Below are positions 52,012 through 62,595 of a DNA stretch of 64,000 nt, piece by piece (within the stretch, counting starts at the first letter, position 1; each line of letters opens with the position of its first letter). Origin of the DNA: Pantoea sp. SoEX (GTDB taxonomy: Bacteria > Pseudomonadota > Gammaproteobacteria > Enterobacterales > Enterobacteriaceae); assembly GCF_009829945.1 (NCBI RefSeq), contig NZ_SZZT01000002.1, positions 62,001-126,000 of the forward strand, read 5' to 3'. The notes beneath the pieces were generated by a model that worked only from the letters and a program-made list of their open reading frames with translations, was not told the DNA's origin and searched no databases. Position numbers and translations under genes: made by a program.

Positions 52012-54675
52012 ATGTCAGATGAGTTATATAATGACGTGGATCCGATTGAAACTCGTGAATGGTTACAGGCGATTGAATCGGTTATCCGTGAAGAGGGTAT
52101 TGATCGGGCACAGTACTTAATTAATAAATTATTGATCACTGCCCGCAAAAGCGGTTTACAAATTAACTCAAAATCATTCATTAGCAATTATGTTAATTCT
52201 ATTGCTGTTGAAGAAGAACCAGATTATCCAGGTGATATTATTCTAGAACGCCGTATTCGTTCTGCAATTCGCTGGAATGCCATTATATCTGTATTAAGAG
52301 CTTCAAACAAGAATTTGGAATTAGGCGGTCATCTTTCATCCTTTCAGTCTTCTGCCACCATTTATGAGGTTTGTTTTAATCATTTTTTTCGAGCACCAAA
52401 CAGTAATGATGGAGGCGATTTGGTATATTTTCAAGGACATATATCACCAGGAATATATTCGAGAGCCTTTTTAGAAGGTCGGTTGACTGAAGAACAAATG
52501 AATAACTTCCGTCAAGAAGTATGTGGACATGGTCTATCTTCCTATCCTCACCCTAAATTAATGCCGGATTTTTGGCAATTTCCAACTGTTTCTATGGGCT
52601 TAGGTCCACTATCAGCAATTTATCAAGCTAAATTTTTAAAATATCTTTTGCATCGTGGTTTAAAAGACACATCATTACAAACTGTTTATGCTTTTCTTGG
52701 TGATGGCGAAATGGATGAACCAGAATCAAAAGGTGCAATAACTATTGCAACTCGTGAAAAATTAGATAATTTAATTTTCATTATTAATTGTAACTTGCAA
52801 CGCCTAGATGGACCAGTTATTGGAAATGGAAAAATTATTAATGAACTTGAAGGTATTTTTGTTGGTGCAGGATGGGAAGTAATAAAGGTAATTTGGGGTG
52901 GTCTTTGGGATAAGTTATTAAATAAAGATAAAAGTGGAAAATTAATACAATTGATGAATGAGACTGTTGATGGTGATTATCAGACGTTTAAATCACGTGA
53001 TGGAGCGTATGTAAGAAAATATTTTTTTGGTAAATATGCAGAAACTTTTGATTTAGTTAAAGATATGTCTGATGATGAAATATGGTTATTAAACCGTGGA
53101 GGGCACGATCCTAAAAAAATATATGCTGCGTTAAAAAGAGCTCAAAATATAAAAAATAAACCAGTATTGATTTTAGCTCATACAATCAAAGGTTATGGTA
53201 TGGGAGAAATTGCTGAAGGTAAAAACATTGCTCATCAAGTAAAAAAGATGGATATCAATAATCTTCGTTATATTAGAGATAGATTTAATATAGAAATAGA
53301 AGATAATATAATCGAACAATTACCTTACATTACTTTCAAAAAAAATTCAGATGAATATAATTATTTACACAATCAAAGAAAAAAATTAGGTGGTTATTTA
53401 CCAATACGTAAATCTAATTTTACAGAAACTCTAAATATTCCAAAATTAGAGGAATTTAAAGCACTTCTACAAGAACAAAATAAAGAAATTTCAACTACTA
53501 TAGCTTTTGTACGTGTTTTAAACATAATGTTAAGAAACAATTCAATTAAGGATAGATTAGTTCCAATTCTTGCTGATGAAGCTCGCACATTTGGGATGGA
53601 AGGATTATTTCGACAAATCGGCATTTATAATCCAAATGGTCAGAAATATACACCTCAAGATCATGCTCAGGTTGCCTACTATAAGGAAGATAAAAAAGGT
53701 CAAATATTACAAGAAGGAATTAATGAATTAGGTGCAGGTTCGTCTTGGCTTGCAGCTGCCACATCATATAGTACAAATAATTTACCTATGATACCATTTT
53801 ATATTTATTATTCAATATTTGGTTTTCAGAGAATTGGTGATTTAATGTGGTTAGCAGGAGATCAACAAGCAAGAGGATTTTTAATAGGAGGTACTTCTGG
53901 CAGAACTACTCTTAATGGTGAAGGACTACAGCATGAAGATGGTCATAGTCATATTCATTCATTAACTATACCAAACTGTATATCTTATGACCCAGCATAT
54001 GCTTACGAACTAGCTATTATTATGCATGATGGTTTAGTTCGCATGTATGGAAAATCTCAAGAAAATATTTATTATTATATTACTACTCTAAATGAAAATT
54101 ACCATATGCCAGCTATGCCTAAAGGAGTAGAAAAAGGTATATGTAGAGGTATTTATAAATTAGAAACAATAGGAGAAGGAAAAACAAAAATTCAGTTATT
54201 AGGTTCAGGGTCTATATTAAGACATGTTCGTAAAGCTGCTGAAATATTAGATGATTTTTATAAAATTAGGTCTGATGTGTATAGTGTTACATCTTTTACT
54301 GAATTAGCTCGAGATGGTCAAGATTGTGAACGATGGAATATGTTACATCCAAATGAAAAAGTTCGTATACCTTATATTGCTCAAGTACTTCAGAATATAC
54401 CTACTATTGCTTCAACAGATTATATAAAGTTATTTGCTGAACAGGTGAGTAATTATATTCCTACAATTAATTATAGAGTGTTAGGAACTGATGGTTTTGG
54501 CCGTTCTGATAGTCGTAAAAATTTACGCCATCATTTTGAAATTGATACCTCTTATATTGTAGTTGCAGCTTTAGCTGAATTATCTAAATGTGGTAAAATA
54601 AATAGAAATCTAGTAGTAGAAGCTATTAAAAAATTTAAAATTAATGCTGATAAAATTAATCCACGTTTAGCTTAA
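52012..54675 (+). CDS. aceE: Pyruvate dehydrogenase E1 component
   Basis: 887 residues, the E. coli length. Thiamine-diphosphate E1 of the pyruvate dehydrogenase complex; decarboxylates pyruvate and acetylates the lipoyl group of AceF. Thiamine motif FLGDGEMDEPES and NCNLQRLDGPV, then GHTI-like AHTIKGYGMG, EARTFGMEGLF, and C-terminal VLGTDGFGRSDSRKNLRHHFE are conserved. The first 34 codons keep unusually GC-rich, E. coli-like codons. No pdhR precedes it, so pyruvate-responsive repression seems lost. Followed by aceF after 17 bases. Confidence 0.98.
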   Translation: MSDELYNDVDPIETREWLQAIESVIREEGIDRAQYLINKLLITARKSGLQINSKSFISNYVNSIAVEEEPDYPGDIILERRIRSAIRWNAIISVLRASNKNLELGGHLSSFQSSATIYEVCFNHFFRAPNSNDGGDLVYFQGHISPGIYSRAFLEGRLTEEQMNNFRQEVCGHGLSSYPHPKLMPDFWQFPTVSMGLGPLSAIYQAKFLKYLLHRGLKDTSLQTVYAFLGDGEMDEPESKGAITIATREKLDNLIFIINCNLQRLDGPVIGNGKIINELEGIFVGAGWEVIKVIWGGLWDKLLNKDKSGKLIQLMNETVDGDYQTFKSRDGAYVRKYFFGKYAETFDLVKDMSDDEIWLLNRGGHDPKKIYAALKRAQNIKNKPVLILAHTIKGYGMGEIAEGKNIAHQVKKMDINNLRYIRDRFNIEIEDNIIEQLPYITFKKNSDEYNYLHNQRKKLGGYLPIRKSNFTETLNIPKLEEFKALLQEQNKEISTTIAFVRVLNIMLRNNSIKDRLVPILADEARTFGMEGLFRQIGIYNPNGQKYTPQDHAQVAYYKEDKKGQILQEGINELGAGSSWLAAATSYSTNNLPMIPFYIYYSIFGFQRIGDLMWLAGDQQARGFLIGGTSGRTTLNGEGLQHEDGHSHIHSLTIPNCISYDPAYAYELAIIMHDGLVRMYGKSQENIYYYITTLNENYHMPAMPKGVEKGICRGIYKLETIGEGKTKIQLLGSGSILRHVRKAAEILDDFYKIRSDVYSVTSFTELARDGQDCERWNMLHPNEKVRIPYIAQVLQNIPTIASTDYIKLFAEQVSNYIPTINYRVLGTDGFGRSDSRKNLRHHFEIDTSYIVVAALAELSKCGKINRNLVVEAIKKFKINADKINPRLA

Positions 54676-54692
54676 TAAGAGGTAGTATATTT

Positions 54693-55952
54693 ATGAATGT
54701 CACAATAGAAATTCCTGATATTGGGCAAGGAGAACTAGAAGTTACTGAAATCTTAGTAAAAATCGGTGATTTAGTAAAAATAGATCAATCTTTGATTACT
54801 GTAGAGGGTAATAAAACTTCAATAGAAATACCTTCTCCATATAGTGGTGTAGTAGAAAGCATTATAATTATGCTTGGTGATAAAGTAAAAACTGGTTCTT
54901 CAATTATGGTATTAAAAACAATTAACGAACTTAGTAATTCAGTTTCTAATGAAATAAGTTTAAAATGTAATAGTAATATTTTAAATGAAAACATAGATAA
55001 TATAGATCGTATTGATAATGAAATATATGTTCATGCAAGTCCTGTAATTCGTAGGTTAGCATATAAGTTTGGTATTGATTTATCTAAAATTAAAGGTAAG
55101 GGTAGAAAAAACCGTATTTTAAAAGAATGTATTTATAATTATATAAAACAGACAGTTAATTTTTTTGAATCTTCATCTAAAGAGAAGAAAAATAATTCTA
55201 CTGAATATAAAATTCATTATTCTAATAAAAATATTAGTAATATCAATCAGAGTAGTTTTGAAGAAATTCCACTAAGTTCAATTCAAAAAGTTTCTGGTGC
55301 TAATTTAAGTAGTAATTGGGTAACAATTCCACATGTTACACATTTTGACAAAATTGATATTACTAATCTAGAAGAATTTCGTAATAAACAAAATATAGAA
55401 ATAAAGAAAAAGGACGCAAATATAAAGATTAATCTATTAGCATTTATTATGAAAGCTGTTCATTTTGCTCTTATCCAAATACCAAAATTTAATAGTTCGT
55501 TATCTGTAGATTTACAAAAAATAATATTAAAAAAATATATTAATATCGGCATAGCAGTAGATACTCCAAAGGGATTATTAGTTCCAGTATTTAAAAATAT
55601 TGAAGAAAAAACTATACTACAGTTATCAAAAGAATTGATTGATATTTCGCAAGAAGCAATCAAGGGAAGATTAAATGTTGAAAAAATGCAAAATGGAACT
55701 TTTACTATTTCTAGTTTAGGAAGTATTGGCACATGTTTTTTTACACCCATTATAAATGCTCCAGAAGTTGCTATTTTAGGAATTTCAAAATTTTCTATAG
55801 AACCAGTTTGGAATGGTGAAAAATTTTTACCTCGTCTAATGTTACCTATTTCACTTTCCTTTGACCATCGAGTAATTGATGGTGCAGATGGTGCACGTTT
55901 CCTAAATATAATTACTAATATATTATCAGATATTAGAATATTGATGATTTAA
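54693..55952 (+). CDS. aceF: Dihydrolipoamide acetyltransferase (E2) with a single lipoyl domain
   Basis: 419 residues, against 630 in E. coli, which has three lipoyl domains. One lipoyl domain is at 1-75 with the lipoylated lysine at 41 (VEGNKTS). An Asn/Ile-rich linker follows. The E1/E3-binding domain is at about 113-152 (HASPVIRRLAYKFGIDLSK then GKGRKNRI). The catalytic domain is at about 190-419, with the active-site histidine in DHRVIDGADG at 391-400. The reading frame is continuous, so this is domain loss rather than a truncated pseudogene. It forms the core of the complex with AceE and Lpd, encoded on both sides. Confidence 0.96.
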   Translation: MNVTIEIPDIGQGELEVTEILVKIGDLVKIDQSLITVEGNKTSIEIPSPYSGVVESIIIMLGDKVKTGSSIMVLKTINELSNSVSNEISLKCNSNILNENIDNIDRIDNEIYVHASPVIRRLAYKFGIDLSKIKGKGRKNRILKECIYNYIKQTVNFFESSSKEKKNNSTEYKIHYSNKNISNINQSSFEEIPLSSIQKVSGANLSSNWVTIPHVTHFDKIDITNLEEFRNKQNIEIKKKDANIKINLLAFIMKAVHFALIQIPKFNSSLSVDLQKIILKKYINIGIAVDTPKGLLVPVFKNIEEKTILQLSKELIDISQEAIKGRLNVEKMQNGTFTISSLGSIGTCFFTPIINAPEVAILGISKFSIEPVWNGEKFLPRLMLPISLSFDHRVIDGADGARFLNIITNILSDIRILMI

Positions 55953-55985
55953 GAAATAAAATCAATTATATAAAAAGAGGTTGAA

Positions 55986-57398
55986 ATGCATATTGATATT
56001 AAAACACAAGTAGTAGTAATAGGAGGAGGACCTGCAGGATATTCAGCTGCTTTCCGTTGTAGTGATTTAGGATTAGAAACGGTTATAGTAGAATGTCATA
56101 ATAATCTAGGTGGGGTATGTTTAAATGTAGGGTGTATTCCATCTAAAGCTTTATTGCATATTGCAAAAATAATTAGAGAAATGAAATCTTTAAGCAATAA
56201 AGGTGTAAATTTTAAAGATTTATCTATCGATATAAATCAAATAAGATCTTGGAAATCACAAGTTATTGATAATTTTAGTAATAGTCTATTACGAATGGCA
56301 AAAATTCGTAAAACTAATATCATTCAGGGATTAGGAAAATTTATTGATTCTAATAATTTATTAGTAAATTATAAAGGTAACAATACAGTAATTCAGTTTG
56401 ACAATGCAATAATTGCTACTGGTTCTAGTTCAATTCAATCAACATTAATCCCACATGAGGATGCTAGAATATGGAATTCAACTGATGCTCTTAAGTTAAC
56501 ATGCATACCTAAAAATTTATTAATAATAGGTGGTGGCATAATAGGTTTAGAAATGGCTACAATTTATGAGTCATTGGGATCAGAAATTTCAATAATAGAA
56601 ATGTATGATCAAATAATACCAGCTGCTGATGAAGACATTATTAAAACTTTTATGAGAAGTGTTGGTAATAAATTTAATATAATGTTAAAAACAAAAATCC
56701 ATTCAATAAAATTAGAAAGTGACGGTATTTATGTTTCTATTTTAGATAAAGATAATAATAATATAGTGAATCATTATGATTCAGTATTAGTTGCTATTGG
56801 TCGCATGCCAAATAGTCAAAATTTAAATGCTGAAAAAGCAGGAGTAAAAATCAATAACGGTTATATTAATGTTGATAAACAGATGCGCACAAATATTCCA
56901 AACATTTATGCAGTTGGTGATGTAGTTGGTCAACCTATGCTAGCTCATAAAGGTATGCATGAAGGTCGTATTGCAGCAGAAGTAATTTCTGGTTTAAAAC
57001 ATTATTTTGATCCACAAGTAATTCCTTCTATTGCCTATACTGAACCAGAAGTAGCATGGGTAGGCATAACAGAAAAAATAGCAAAAGAACAAGGCATTAA
57101 ATATGAAACATCTATTTTTCCTTGGACAGCATCTGGTAGAGCTATTGTTTCTCAATGTGAGAATGGTGTTACCAAATTAATATTTGATAAAAAAACCAAT
57201 CGTATTATTGGTGGCGCTATAGTCGGCAATAACGGTGGTGAGTTATTAGGAGAAATAGGTTTAGCAATTGAGATGGGTTGTGATGCACAAGATATAGCAT
57301 TAACTATTCATGCACATCCTACTCTATATGAATCTATAGGATTAGCATCGGAAATTTTTGAAGGTACTATTACTGATTTAATAAATACAAAAAAATAG
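55986..57398 (+). CDS. lpd: Dihydrolipoamide dehydrogenase (E3)
   Basis: 470 residues (E. coli 474). It reoxidises the lipoyl group with NAD. FAD motif VVIGGGPAGYSAAFR, redox-active disulphide in GGVCLNVGCIPSKALLH, NAD motif LIIGGGIIGLEMA, FAD-binding IYAVGDVVGQPMLAHK, and the C-terminal HAHPTLYES with the catalytic histidine are all present. In the E. coli order after aceF with a 33-base gap and GAGG before ATG. It would also serve 2-oxoglutarate dehydrogenase if that is encoded elsewhere. Confidence 0.98.
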   Translation: MHIDIKTQVVVIGGGPAGYSAAFRCSDLGLETVIVECHNNLGGVCLNVGCIPSKALLHIAKIIREMKSLSNKGVNFKDLSIDINQIRSWKSQVIDNFSNSLLRMAKIRKTNIIQGLGKFIDSNNLLVNYKGNNTVIQFDNAIIATGSSSIQSTLIPHEDARIWNSTDALKLTCIPKNLLIIGGGIIGLEMATIYESLGSEISIIEMYDQIIPAADEDIIKTFMRSVGNKFNIMLKTKIHSIKLESDGIYVSILDKDNNNIVNHYDSVLVAIGRMPNSQNLNAEKAGVKINNGYINVDKQMRTNIPNIYAVGDVVGQPMLAHKGMHEGRIAAEVISGLKHYFDPQVIPSIAYTEPEVAWVGITEKIAKEQGIKYETSIFPWTASGRAIVSQCENGVTKLIFDKKTNRIIGGAIVGNNGGELLGEIGLAIEMGCDAQDIALTIHAHPTLYESIGLASEIFEGTITDLINTKK

Positions 57399-57427
57399 GT
57401 TAATGAGGTATTATACATATTTAAAAT

Positions 57428-57450
57428 AATATTAATAAACAATATTTTTT
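57428..57450 (+). terminator. Weak terminator-like hairpin after lpd
   Basis: AATATT at 57428-57433 can pair with AATATT at 57441-57446 and is followed by four T. The stem is only 6 bp and all A/T, so the call is tentative. It lies 30 bases after the lpd stop, where a terminator of aceEF-lpd would be expected. Confidence 0.25.
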
Positions 57451-57618
57451 AATATCTTTTTTATTAGCAACATAATTTTATTAAATATAAATGATTTTAT
57501 CACTCAATATATAAACTTTTATGTAACTTAAGTTAACGGTTAAATATTAGAAAAATAATGGCAATGACTCAATATGATGTAATTAAATATACTGATTAGG
57601 CTAAACAAACAACATATT

Positions 57619-58152
57619 ATGAAACATATTATTGAAGTGATGATTCCAGAGCATGCAATTGCTATGCGCATAATTGAATTAGGTAATGATATTAATAATT
57701 ATTATAATAATAGAAATACTAATATAGTAATTGTAGGGTTACTTCGTGGTTCATTTATGTTTATGGCAGATTTATGTCGTGCAATAAAGATACCTCATAG
57801 AATTGATTTTATTACTGCTTCCAGCTATTATGGTAGCATGTCTAGGTCTGATAATGTAAAAATTTTAAAAGATCTTGATGAAGATATTAAGGATAAAGAT
57901 GTCTTGCTGGTTGAAGATATTATTGATTCTGGAAATACGTTAAAAAGTGTATATAATATATTAAAATCACGTCAGCCAAGATCATTAATTATTTGTGCAT
58001 TATTAGATAAACTTAAACAAAGAAAAATAAAGATTAAGATTGAATATGTTGGATTTGTAATACCAGATGAATTTGTAGTTGGATTTGGAATAGATTATAA
58101 ACAAAAATATCGAAATTTGCCTTATATTGGCAAAGTTATAAGAGTTAAATAA
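57619..58152 (+). CDS. hpt: Hypoxanthine phosphoribosyltransferase
   Basis: 177 residues (E. coli 178). Purine salvage: hypoxanthine (or guanine) plus PRPP to the nucleotide. The PRPP-binding motif is [14 protein letters not shown], and the N-terminal block [16 protein letters not shown] and SSYYGSM are conserved. It lies after lpd (acnB, speDE, gcd and others lost) and converges with panC across 58 bases. Retention suggests that purine bases are taken up from the host. Confidence 0.96.
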   Translation: MKHIIEVMIPEHAIAMRIIELGNDINNYYNNRNTNIVIVGLLRGSFMFMADLCRAIKIPHRIDFITASSYYGSMSRSDNVKILKDLDEDIKDKDVLLVEDIIDSGNTLKSVYNILKSRQPRSLIICALLDKLKQRKIKIKIEYVGFVIPDEFVVGFGIDYKQKYRNLPYIGKVIRVK

Positions 58153-58210
58153 ATATAATACATACATAATAAAAAAATATTATTGTTTTTAGTAAAATAA
58201 AACATGTCAT

Positions 58211-59059
58211 TTATAAGATCACTTTTTTATAATCAATTAGTCTGGTATTTCCAATTTTTACTGCTACGATAATAGCTGCATTTTTACTTGTTGGTGTTAA
58301 TTTTTTTAAATTAATTTCATCACAAATGGTTAAACCATCTGGTATTAAGCCTTTTTCAAATAACATTTTTTTGGATGCTATAATTATTTGCCTAATATTA
58401 GTTTTATTAATAATTAATTGATTAGCCATATAATCCATTACTTTATTTAAATAAGATGCTAACTTAATTTCTTGTTTATTTAAGTGATTATTTCGAGAAC
58501 TTAATGCTAAACCATCTTTATTACGTACTGTCGGAACACCAATAATAATAGTATCAAAATTCATATCACTGACCATTTTACGTATAATTACTAGTTGTTG
58601 AAAATCTTTTTCACCAAAATATGCAAAGTTAGGTTTTATTAAATTAAACAGCTTGCTAATTATAGTTGTTACTCCTTGAAAATAAGAAGGACGTCGTATA
58701 CCTTCTAGAATAGAAGATAATATTGGTACTTTTACAATAGTTTGATTTTTATATCCATGTGGATACATTTGAGATATTTCTGGAATAAAAACCATATCTA
58801 CCATAGAGTTTTGCAGTTTTATATAATCTTCTTTTAAGGTACGAGGATAAATTAATAAATCATTAATATCATCAAATTGAATGGGATTTATAAATATAGA
58901 TACTATAACTATTTCGCTTTTTCTACGTGCTTCACTAATTAATTTTAGGTGTCCATCATGTATATTGCCCATAGTAGGTATTAATGAAATAATTTTATTT
59001 TCTTTATGCCATTTTTTTATATTATAATTTAGTATAGGTAATTCTTTTATAATCAACAC
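58211..59059 (-). CDS. panC: Pantothenate synthetase
   Basis: 282 residues (E. coli 283). It ligates pantoate with beta-alanine using ATP. Motifs: PTMGNIHDGHLKLI with the HIGH-like histidines, FINPIQFDD, FGEKDFQQLVIIR, GVPTVRNKDGLALSSRN. Downstream of panB on the minus strand, 26 bases apart. panD, which makes beta-alanine and lies close to panC in E. coli, is not in this window. Confidence 0.96.
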   Translation of the reverse strand: MLIIKELPILNYNIKKWHKENKIISLIPTMGNIHDGHLKLISEARRKSEIVIVSIFINPIQFDDINDLLIYPRTLKEDYIKLQNSMVDMVFIPEISQMYPHGYKNQTIVKVPILSSILEGIRRPSYFQGVTTIISKLFNLIKPNFAYFGEKDFQQLVIIRKMVSDMNFDTIIIGVPTVRNKDGLALSSRNNHLNKQEIKLASYLNKVMDYMANQLIINKTNIRQIIIASKKMLFEKGLIPDGLTICDEINLKKLTPTSKNAAIIVAVKIGNTRLIDYKKVIL

Positions 59060-59085
59060 GATATAATTTCCATTTAATCTTAAAA

Positions 59086-59871
59086 TTAATATTCGGAATC
59101 AGGATAAATTCCAGATTCTACTTCAGAAATATATTGACGCACTGCTGAACGTATATTTCCTGTTTCAGATAAAAAATTTTTAGCAAATTTTGGAATATAA
59201 CCATCAGTAATACCCAAAATATCATGCATGACTAATATCTGCCCATCTGTATAATTACCAGCTCCAATACCTATTACGGGTATATTTAATGTATCAGTAA
59301 TAACTTTAGCTAATTTACTCGGGACATATTCCAAAACTAATAATTTTGCTCCTGCAGATTCAATTGCTTTTGCATTTTTTAATAAAAGATTTGCATGTTT
59401 TTCATTTGAACCCTGTAATTTATATCCACTTAATATATTTACTGATTGAGGCGTCAAACCTATATGGCCACAAACTGGTACAGAACGTTCAGAAAGCATA
59501 CTTATTGTTTCAATAACCCATGGATTACTTTCTAATTTGACTACGTTAGCTCCAATACGCATTAACTTAGCTGCATTCTTAAAAGACATCTTAGGAGTAG
59601 AATAAGTCATAAAGGGTAAATCAGATATTATTAATGCATTTGGTGCTCCACGATATACAGCAGCAGTATGGTATGCAATATCATCTATGGTTACAGGAAG
59701 AGTTGAATTATGACCTTGAATAGTCATACCAAGAGAATCACCTACTAATAAAACTTTAATACCTTCATTGAAAAATAACTTAGCAAAAGTAAAATCATAT
59801 GCGGTTAAAGCAGCAAACTTTTTCCCTTTTTTTTTCCATTTTTCTAAATGAGAGATCATAATTGATTGCAT
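59086..59871 (-). CDS. panB: Ketopantoate hydroxymethyltransferase
   Basis: 261 residues (E. coli 264). It adds a hydroxymethyl group from methylene-tetrahydrofolate to 2-ketoisovalerate. Blocks: [64 protein letters not shown] with a metal-binding and active-site glutamate in LEYVPS nearby. It uses a valine-pathway intermediate that IlvIH helps to make. Follows folK on the minus strand after 52 bases. Confidence 0.97.
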   Translation of the reverse strand: MQSIMISHLEKWKKKGKKFAALTAYDFTFAKLFFNEGIKVLLVGDSLGMTIQGHNSTLPVTIDDIAYHTAAVYRGAPNALIISDLPFMTYSTPKMSFKNAAKLMRIGANVVKLESNPWVIETISMLSERSVPVCGHIGLTPQSVNILSGYKLQGSNEKHANLLLKNAKAIESAGAKLLVLEYVPSKLAKVITDTLNIPVIGIGAGNYTDGQILVMHDILGITDGYIPKFAKNFLSETGNIRSAVRQYISEVESGIYPDSEY

Positions 59872-59923
59872 TGTATTCTCAATCTAAAATATTTATTATA
59901 AAAATATAATTAGGTAATGTAGT

Positions 59924-60412
59924 TTATATATTCAATATTTTAACCGTGCTAATATCTAATTTATCTAAAATATTCTTAATTGATTCACCATTAGGTAATG
60001 TAATATTTGGAGCTATTTGAACTAAAGGTATTAACATAAAAGCACGATTAATCATATCGTAATGCGGTATTGTTAAACAATTACTATTAATCATCAAATT
60101 GCCAAACAAAATTATATCAATATCTATATTACGTGGTCCCCAGTGCAAATTATTATCACGAATTCTACCTTGCATTCTCTCAATGTTTTGTATAAATTTG
60201 AGTAATATTTCTGGTGATAAATTGGTATGCATAGAAACAACAATATTAATAAAATTAGGTTGATTTTTAAAACCATATGGTTGAGTAAGGTAAAATTTAG
60301 AAGTAACAATTCTTTTTGTTTGTGGAATTTTATCTAATTCAGCTAAAGCAGATTTGATTTGATATATAGGATTATTGATATTACTTCCTAAAGCAAGATA
60401 AACTATAGTCAT
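59924..60412 (-). CDS. folK: HPPK, folate-synthesis pyrophosphokinase
   Basis: 162 residues (E. coli 159). 6-Hydroxymethyl-7,8-dihydropterin pyrophosphokinase. N-terminal [11 protein letters not shown], the metal-binding and catalytic block [14 protein letters not shown], and [16 protein letters not shown] are present. The start overlaps the pcnB stop by 4 bases (ATGA), so it is translationally coupled to pcnB, as in E. coli. FolA at 20872-21363 acts later in the same pathway. Confidence 0.96.
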   Translation of the reverse strand: MTIVYLALGSNINNPIYQIKSALAELDKIPQTKRIVTSKFYLTQPYGFKNQPNFINIVVSMHTNLSPEILLKFIQNIERMQGRIRDNNLHWGPRNIDIDIILFGNLMINSNCLTIPHYDMINRAFMLIPLVQIAPNITLPNGESIKNILDKLDISTVKILNI

Positions 60413-61707
60413 ATATTATTGTTAATTTGTTTTATTATATCATTTCCTAGTGTATTTGAATTAGTGCTAATTTTTTTTATAATGTTGTTTTTTGATGTTT
60501 TGTATTGACTCCAATTTTTACTAAGTTCTATTAATTCTGGAGTATTTTCTACTGTAGCACGTAATATTAATAAATTATAAGCTACTTTAAATTTAGGATG
60601 CAGTAATAATTTTTTCGCACGCTTTCCATATATACGTGGCATATACAATTGTAATTTCCAGACATCTTTAATTAAAGATGTTATACGTTTAGGAATAGCC
60701 AATACCTGACATGCTTCTTCCAAAGTATTGTGTGTTGCAATCGAAAATGCATCATAATATGTTAGATCACTAGAATGTTTTTGTGCTATTATTTCAGCAC
60801 TTTTTAATTGTGGATACCAGAACATTGCAGCAAATAAAAATACAGGATTAACGCGTAAATGGTTTTTTATTCTATAATCTGTATTTTTCAATAATTGCAC
60901 AAGCATACGTTCTGTTATACTATTTCTATTCTTTGTGAAATTGTTTGCTAAAGTTGGAAACAATAACTGAAATAGTTTATACTGGCATAATTTACAATAA
61001 GTAAGATAACCGTAACCTGTTTGAAATAGTTTAAGAGCTTCTTCAAATAAACGTGAGGGAGGAATATTTTGTAATAATAGGGCAAGTCTTGGTATTGGTT
61101 CTGCTGTTTCTGGAGCAATGCTCATATTTAATTTTGCAGCAAATCTTGCTACTCGTAACATACGCACAGGATCTTCACGATAACGTGTCTCTGGATCTCC
61201 AATTAGCCTAATGACGCCTTCTCTAAGATCACGAAAACCACCTACATAATCGCGTACACTTAAATCAGCCATACTGTAATATAAACTATTAATAGTAATA
61301 TCTCTACGGTAAGCATCATCCTCTATTTTACCAAATATATTATCATTTAGTAACATACCACTTTTGCTAAAGTGAAAATTTTTATAATGGGTTGTATATT
61401 GCTTTTCTGAATTATCTCCTCTAAAAGTAGCAACTTCAATTATTTCTGAACTAAAAATTATATGAGCTAAAATAAATCTACGACCAACTAATCGGCAGTT
61501 ACGAAATAATCTAATCATTTGCTCAGGAGTAGCATTAGTTGTTACATCAAAATCCTTAGGTTGCTTTCCTAATAATAAATCGCGTACTCCACCACCTACT
61601 AAATAAGCTTCATATCCAGCTTTATTTAATCGATAAAGCACTTTAAGAGCATTTTTGCTAATGTTTTTGCGAGATATCATATGTCTTATACGTGGAATCA
61701 TTATCAT
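60409..61707 (-). CDS. pcnB: Poly(A) polymerase I
   Basis: 432 residues from ATG 61707 (E. coli about 465). It adds poly(A) tails that mark RNA for decay. Nucleotidyltransferase core: [46 protein letters not shown], then [24 protein letters not shown]. Its N-terminus is about 30 residues shorter than E. coli, and the arginine-rich C-terminal tail is missing. The start is uncertain: AAGGAGG lies 27 bases upstream of the ATG, whereas AAAGG lies 8 bases before an in-frame ATT two codons upstream; E. coli pcnB is reported to use AUU. Confidence 0.93.
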   Translation of the reverse strand: MIMIPRIRHMISRKNISKNALKVLYRLNKAGYEAYLVGGGVRDLLLGKQPKDFDVTTNATPEQMIRLFRNCRLVGRRFILAHIIFSSEIIEVATFRGDNSEKQYTTHYKNFHFSKSGMLLNDNIFGKIEDDAYRRDITINSLYYSMADLSVRDYVGGFRDLREGVIRLIGDPETRYREDPVRMLRVARFAAKLNMSIAPETAEPIPRLALLLQNIPPSRLFEEALKLFQTGYGYLTYCKLCQYKLFQLLFPTLANNFTKNRNSITERMLVQLLKNTDYRIKNHLRVNPVFLFAAMFWYPQLKSAEIIAQKHSSDLTYYDAFSIATHNTLEEACQVLAIPKRITSLIKDVWKLQLYMPRIYGKRAKKLLLHPKFKVAYNLLILRATVENTPELIELSKNWSQYKTSKNNIIKKISTNSNTLGNDIIKQINNNI

Positions 61708-62139
61708 GATAATATTTCAAACCTTTGTTGGTGCCTCCTTATAATTATAAAAAACAAATTCATATTCAAAATTATTTTTTGTTTTTTAATAATATGAGAT
61801 ATATAAAAAACAATATCGATCTCATAACAAATAATTTATAATAACAAGATATTGTATGAGTTTATTCAATAACTTTAATTACAGATTAAATCAGAACTAA
61901 TTATATTTGAATTTTATTAAGAAAAAGTAATCATTATAAAAAGCTGAGTTCATTATTTATCATTGTAACACCTATTATTTTCATATAGATAAAATTTAAT
62001 TTAAAACAATTTTATTATTTTAATTATATTATATATATTCCTTATAAAATTTATTTTTTCATATTATATATTATATTGTATAAATTAATATAACTATACG
62101 ACAATAGCTAGTAGCTAATATTTTATATCTTATAATATA
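61708..62139. other. Non-coding spacer pcnB-dksA
   Basis: 432 bases without a credible gene. In E. coli gluQ lies here; no remnant of its GRFAPSPSG motif is recognisable. AAGGAGG (minus strand, 61740-61734) lies within it, unusually far upstream of the pcnB ATG. A 14-base palindrome ATTATCATGATAAT at 61700-61713 covers the pcnB start codon. Confidence 0.6.
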
Positions 62140-62595
62140 TTAATAAGCTCTTTGTTTTTCACGAATTTCTGCTATTGTTTTACAATCAATACATAAATCT
62201 GCAGTGGGTCTAGCTTCTAGACGACGAATACCTATTTCAATACCACAGGAATCGCAATAACCAAAATCGCCATCTTCTAATTTTTTTAATGTTTTTTCTA
62301 TTTTTTTTATTAACTTACGCTCTCTATCTCTAGTACGTAGTTCTAAGCTAAATTCTTCTTCTTGTGAAGCTCTATCTATAGGATCAGGAAAATTAGAGGC
62401 TTCATCTTGCATATTAATTAAACTACGATCAATTTCTTTTTGCGTGTCAGCTTGCCATACTTTTAAGATTTTACGAAAATGTTCTAATTGATCTTCGTTC
62501 ATGTATTGTTCATTAGGTTTTTCTTGGTAACTTTTCACTCCAGCTATAGCAAGAATACTTAAAGATGATATTTTACGTTTTTTTTCTTCTTTCAT
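62140..62595 (-). CDS. dksA: RNA polymerase-binding transcription factor DksA
   Basis: 151 residues, as in E. coli. It enters the RNA polymerase secondary channel and works with ppGpp on rRNA and amino acid promoters. The coiled-coil tip acids are in [19 protein letters not shown]; the four-cysteine zinc motif is CDSC and CIDC (positions about 114-138), and [12 protein letters not shown] is intact. One of the very few transcription regulators in the window. GGGGGA lies upstream of the ATG on the minus strand. sfsA and gluQ around it are lost. Confidence 0.97.
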   Translation of the reverse strand: MKEEKKRKISSLSILAIAGVKSYQEKPNEQYMNEDQLEHFRKILKVWQADTQKEIDRSLINMQDEASNFPDPIDRASQEEEFSLELRTRDRERKLIKKIEKTLKKLEDGDFGYCDSCGIEIGIRRLEARPTADLCIDCKTIAEIREKQRAY

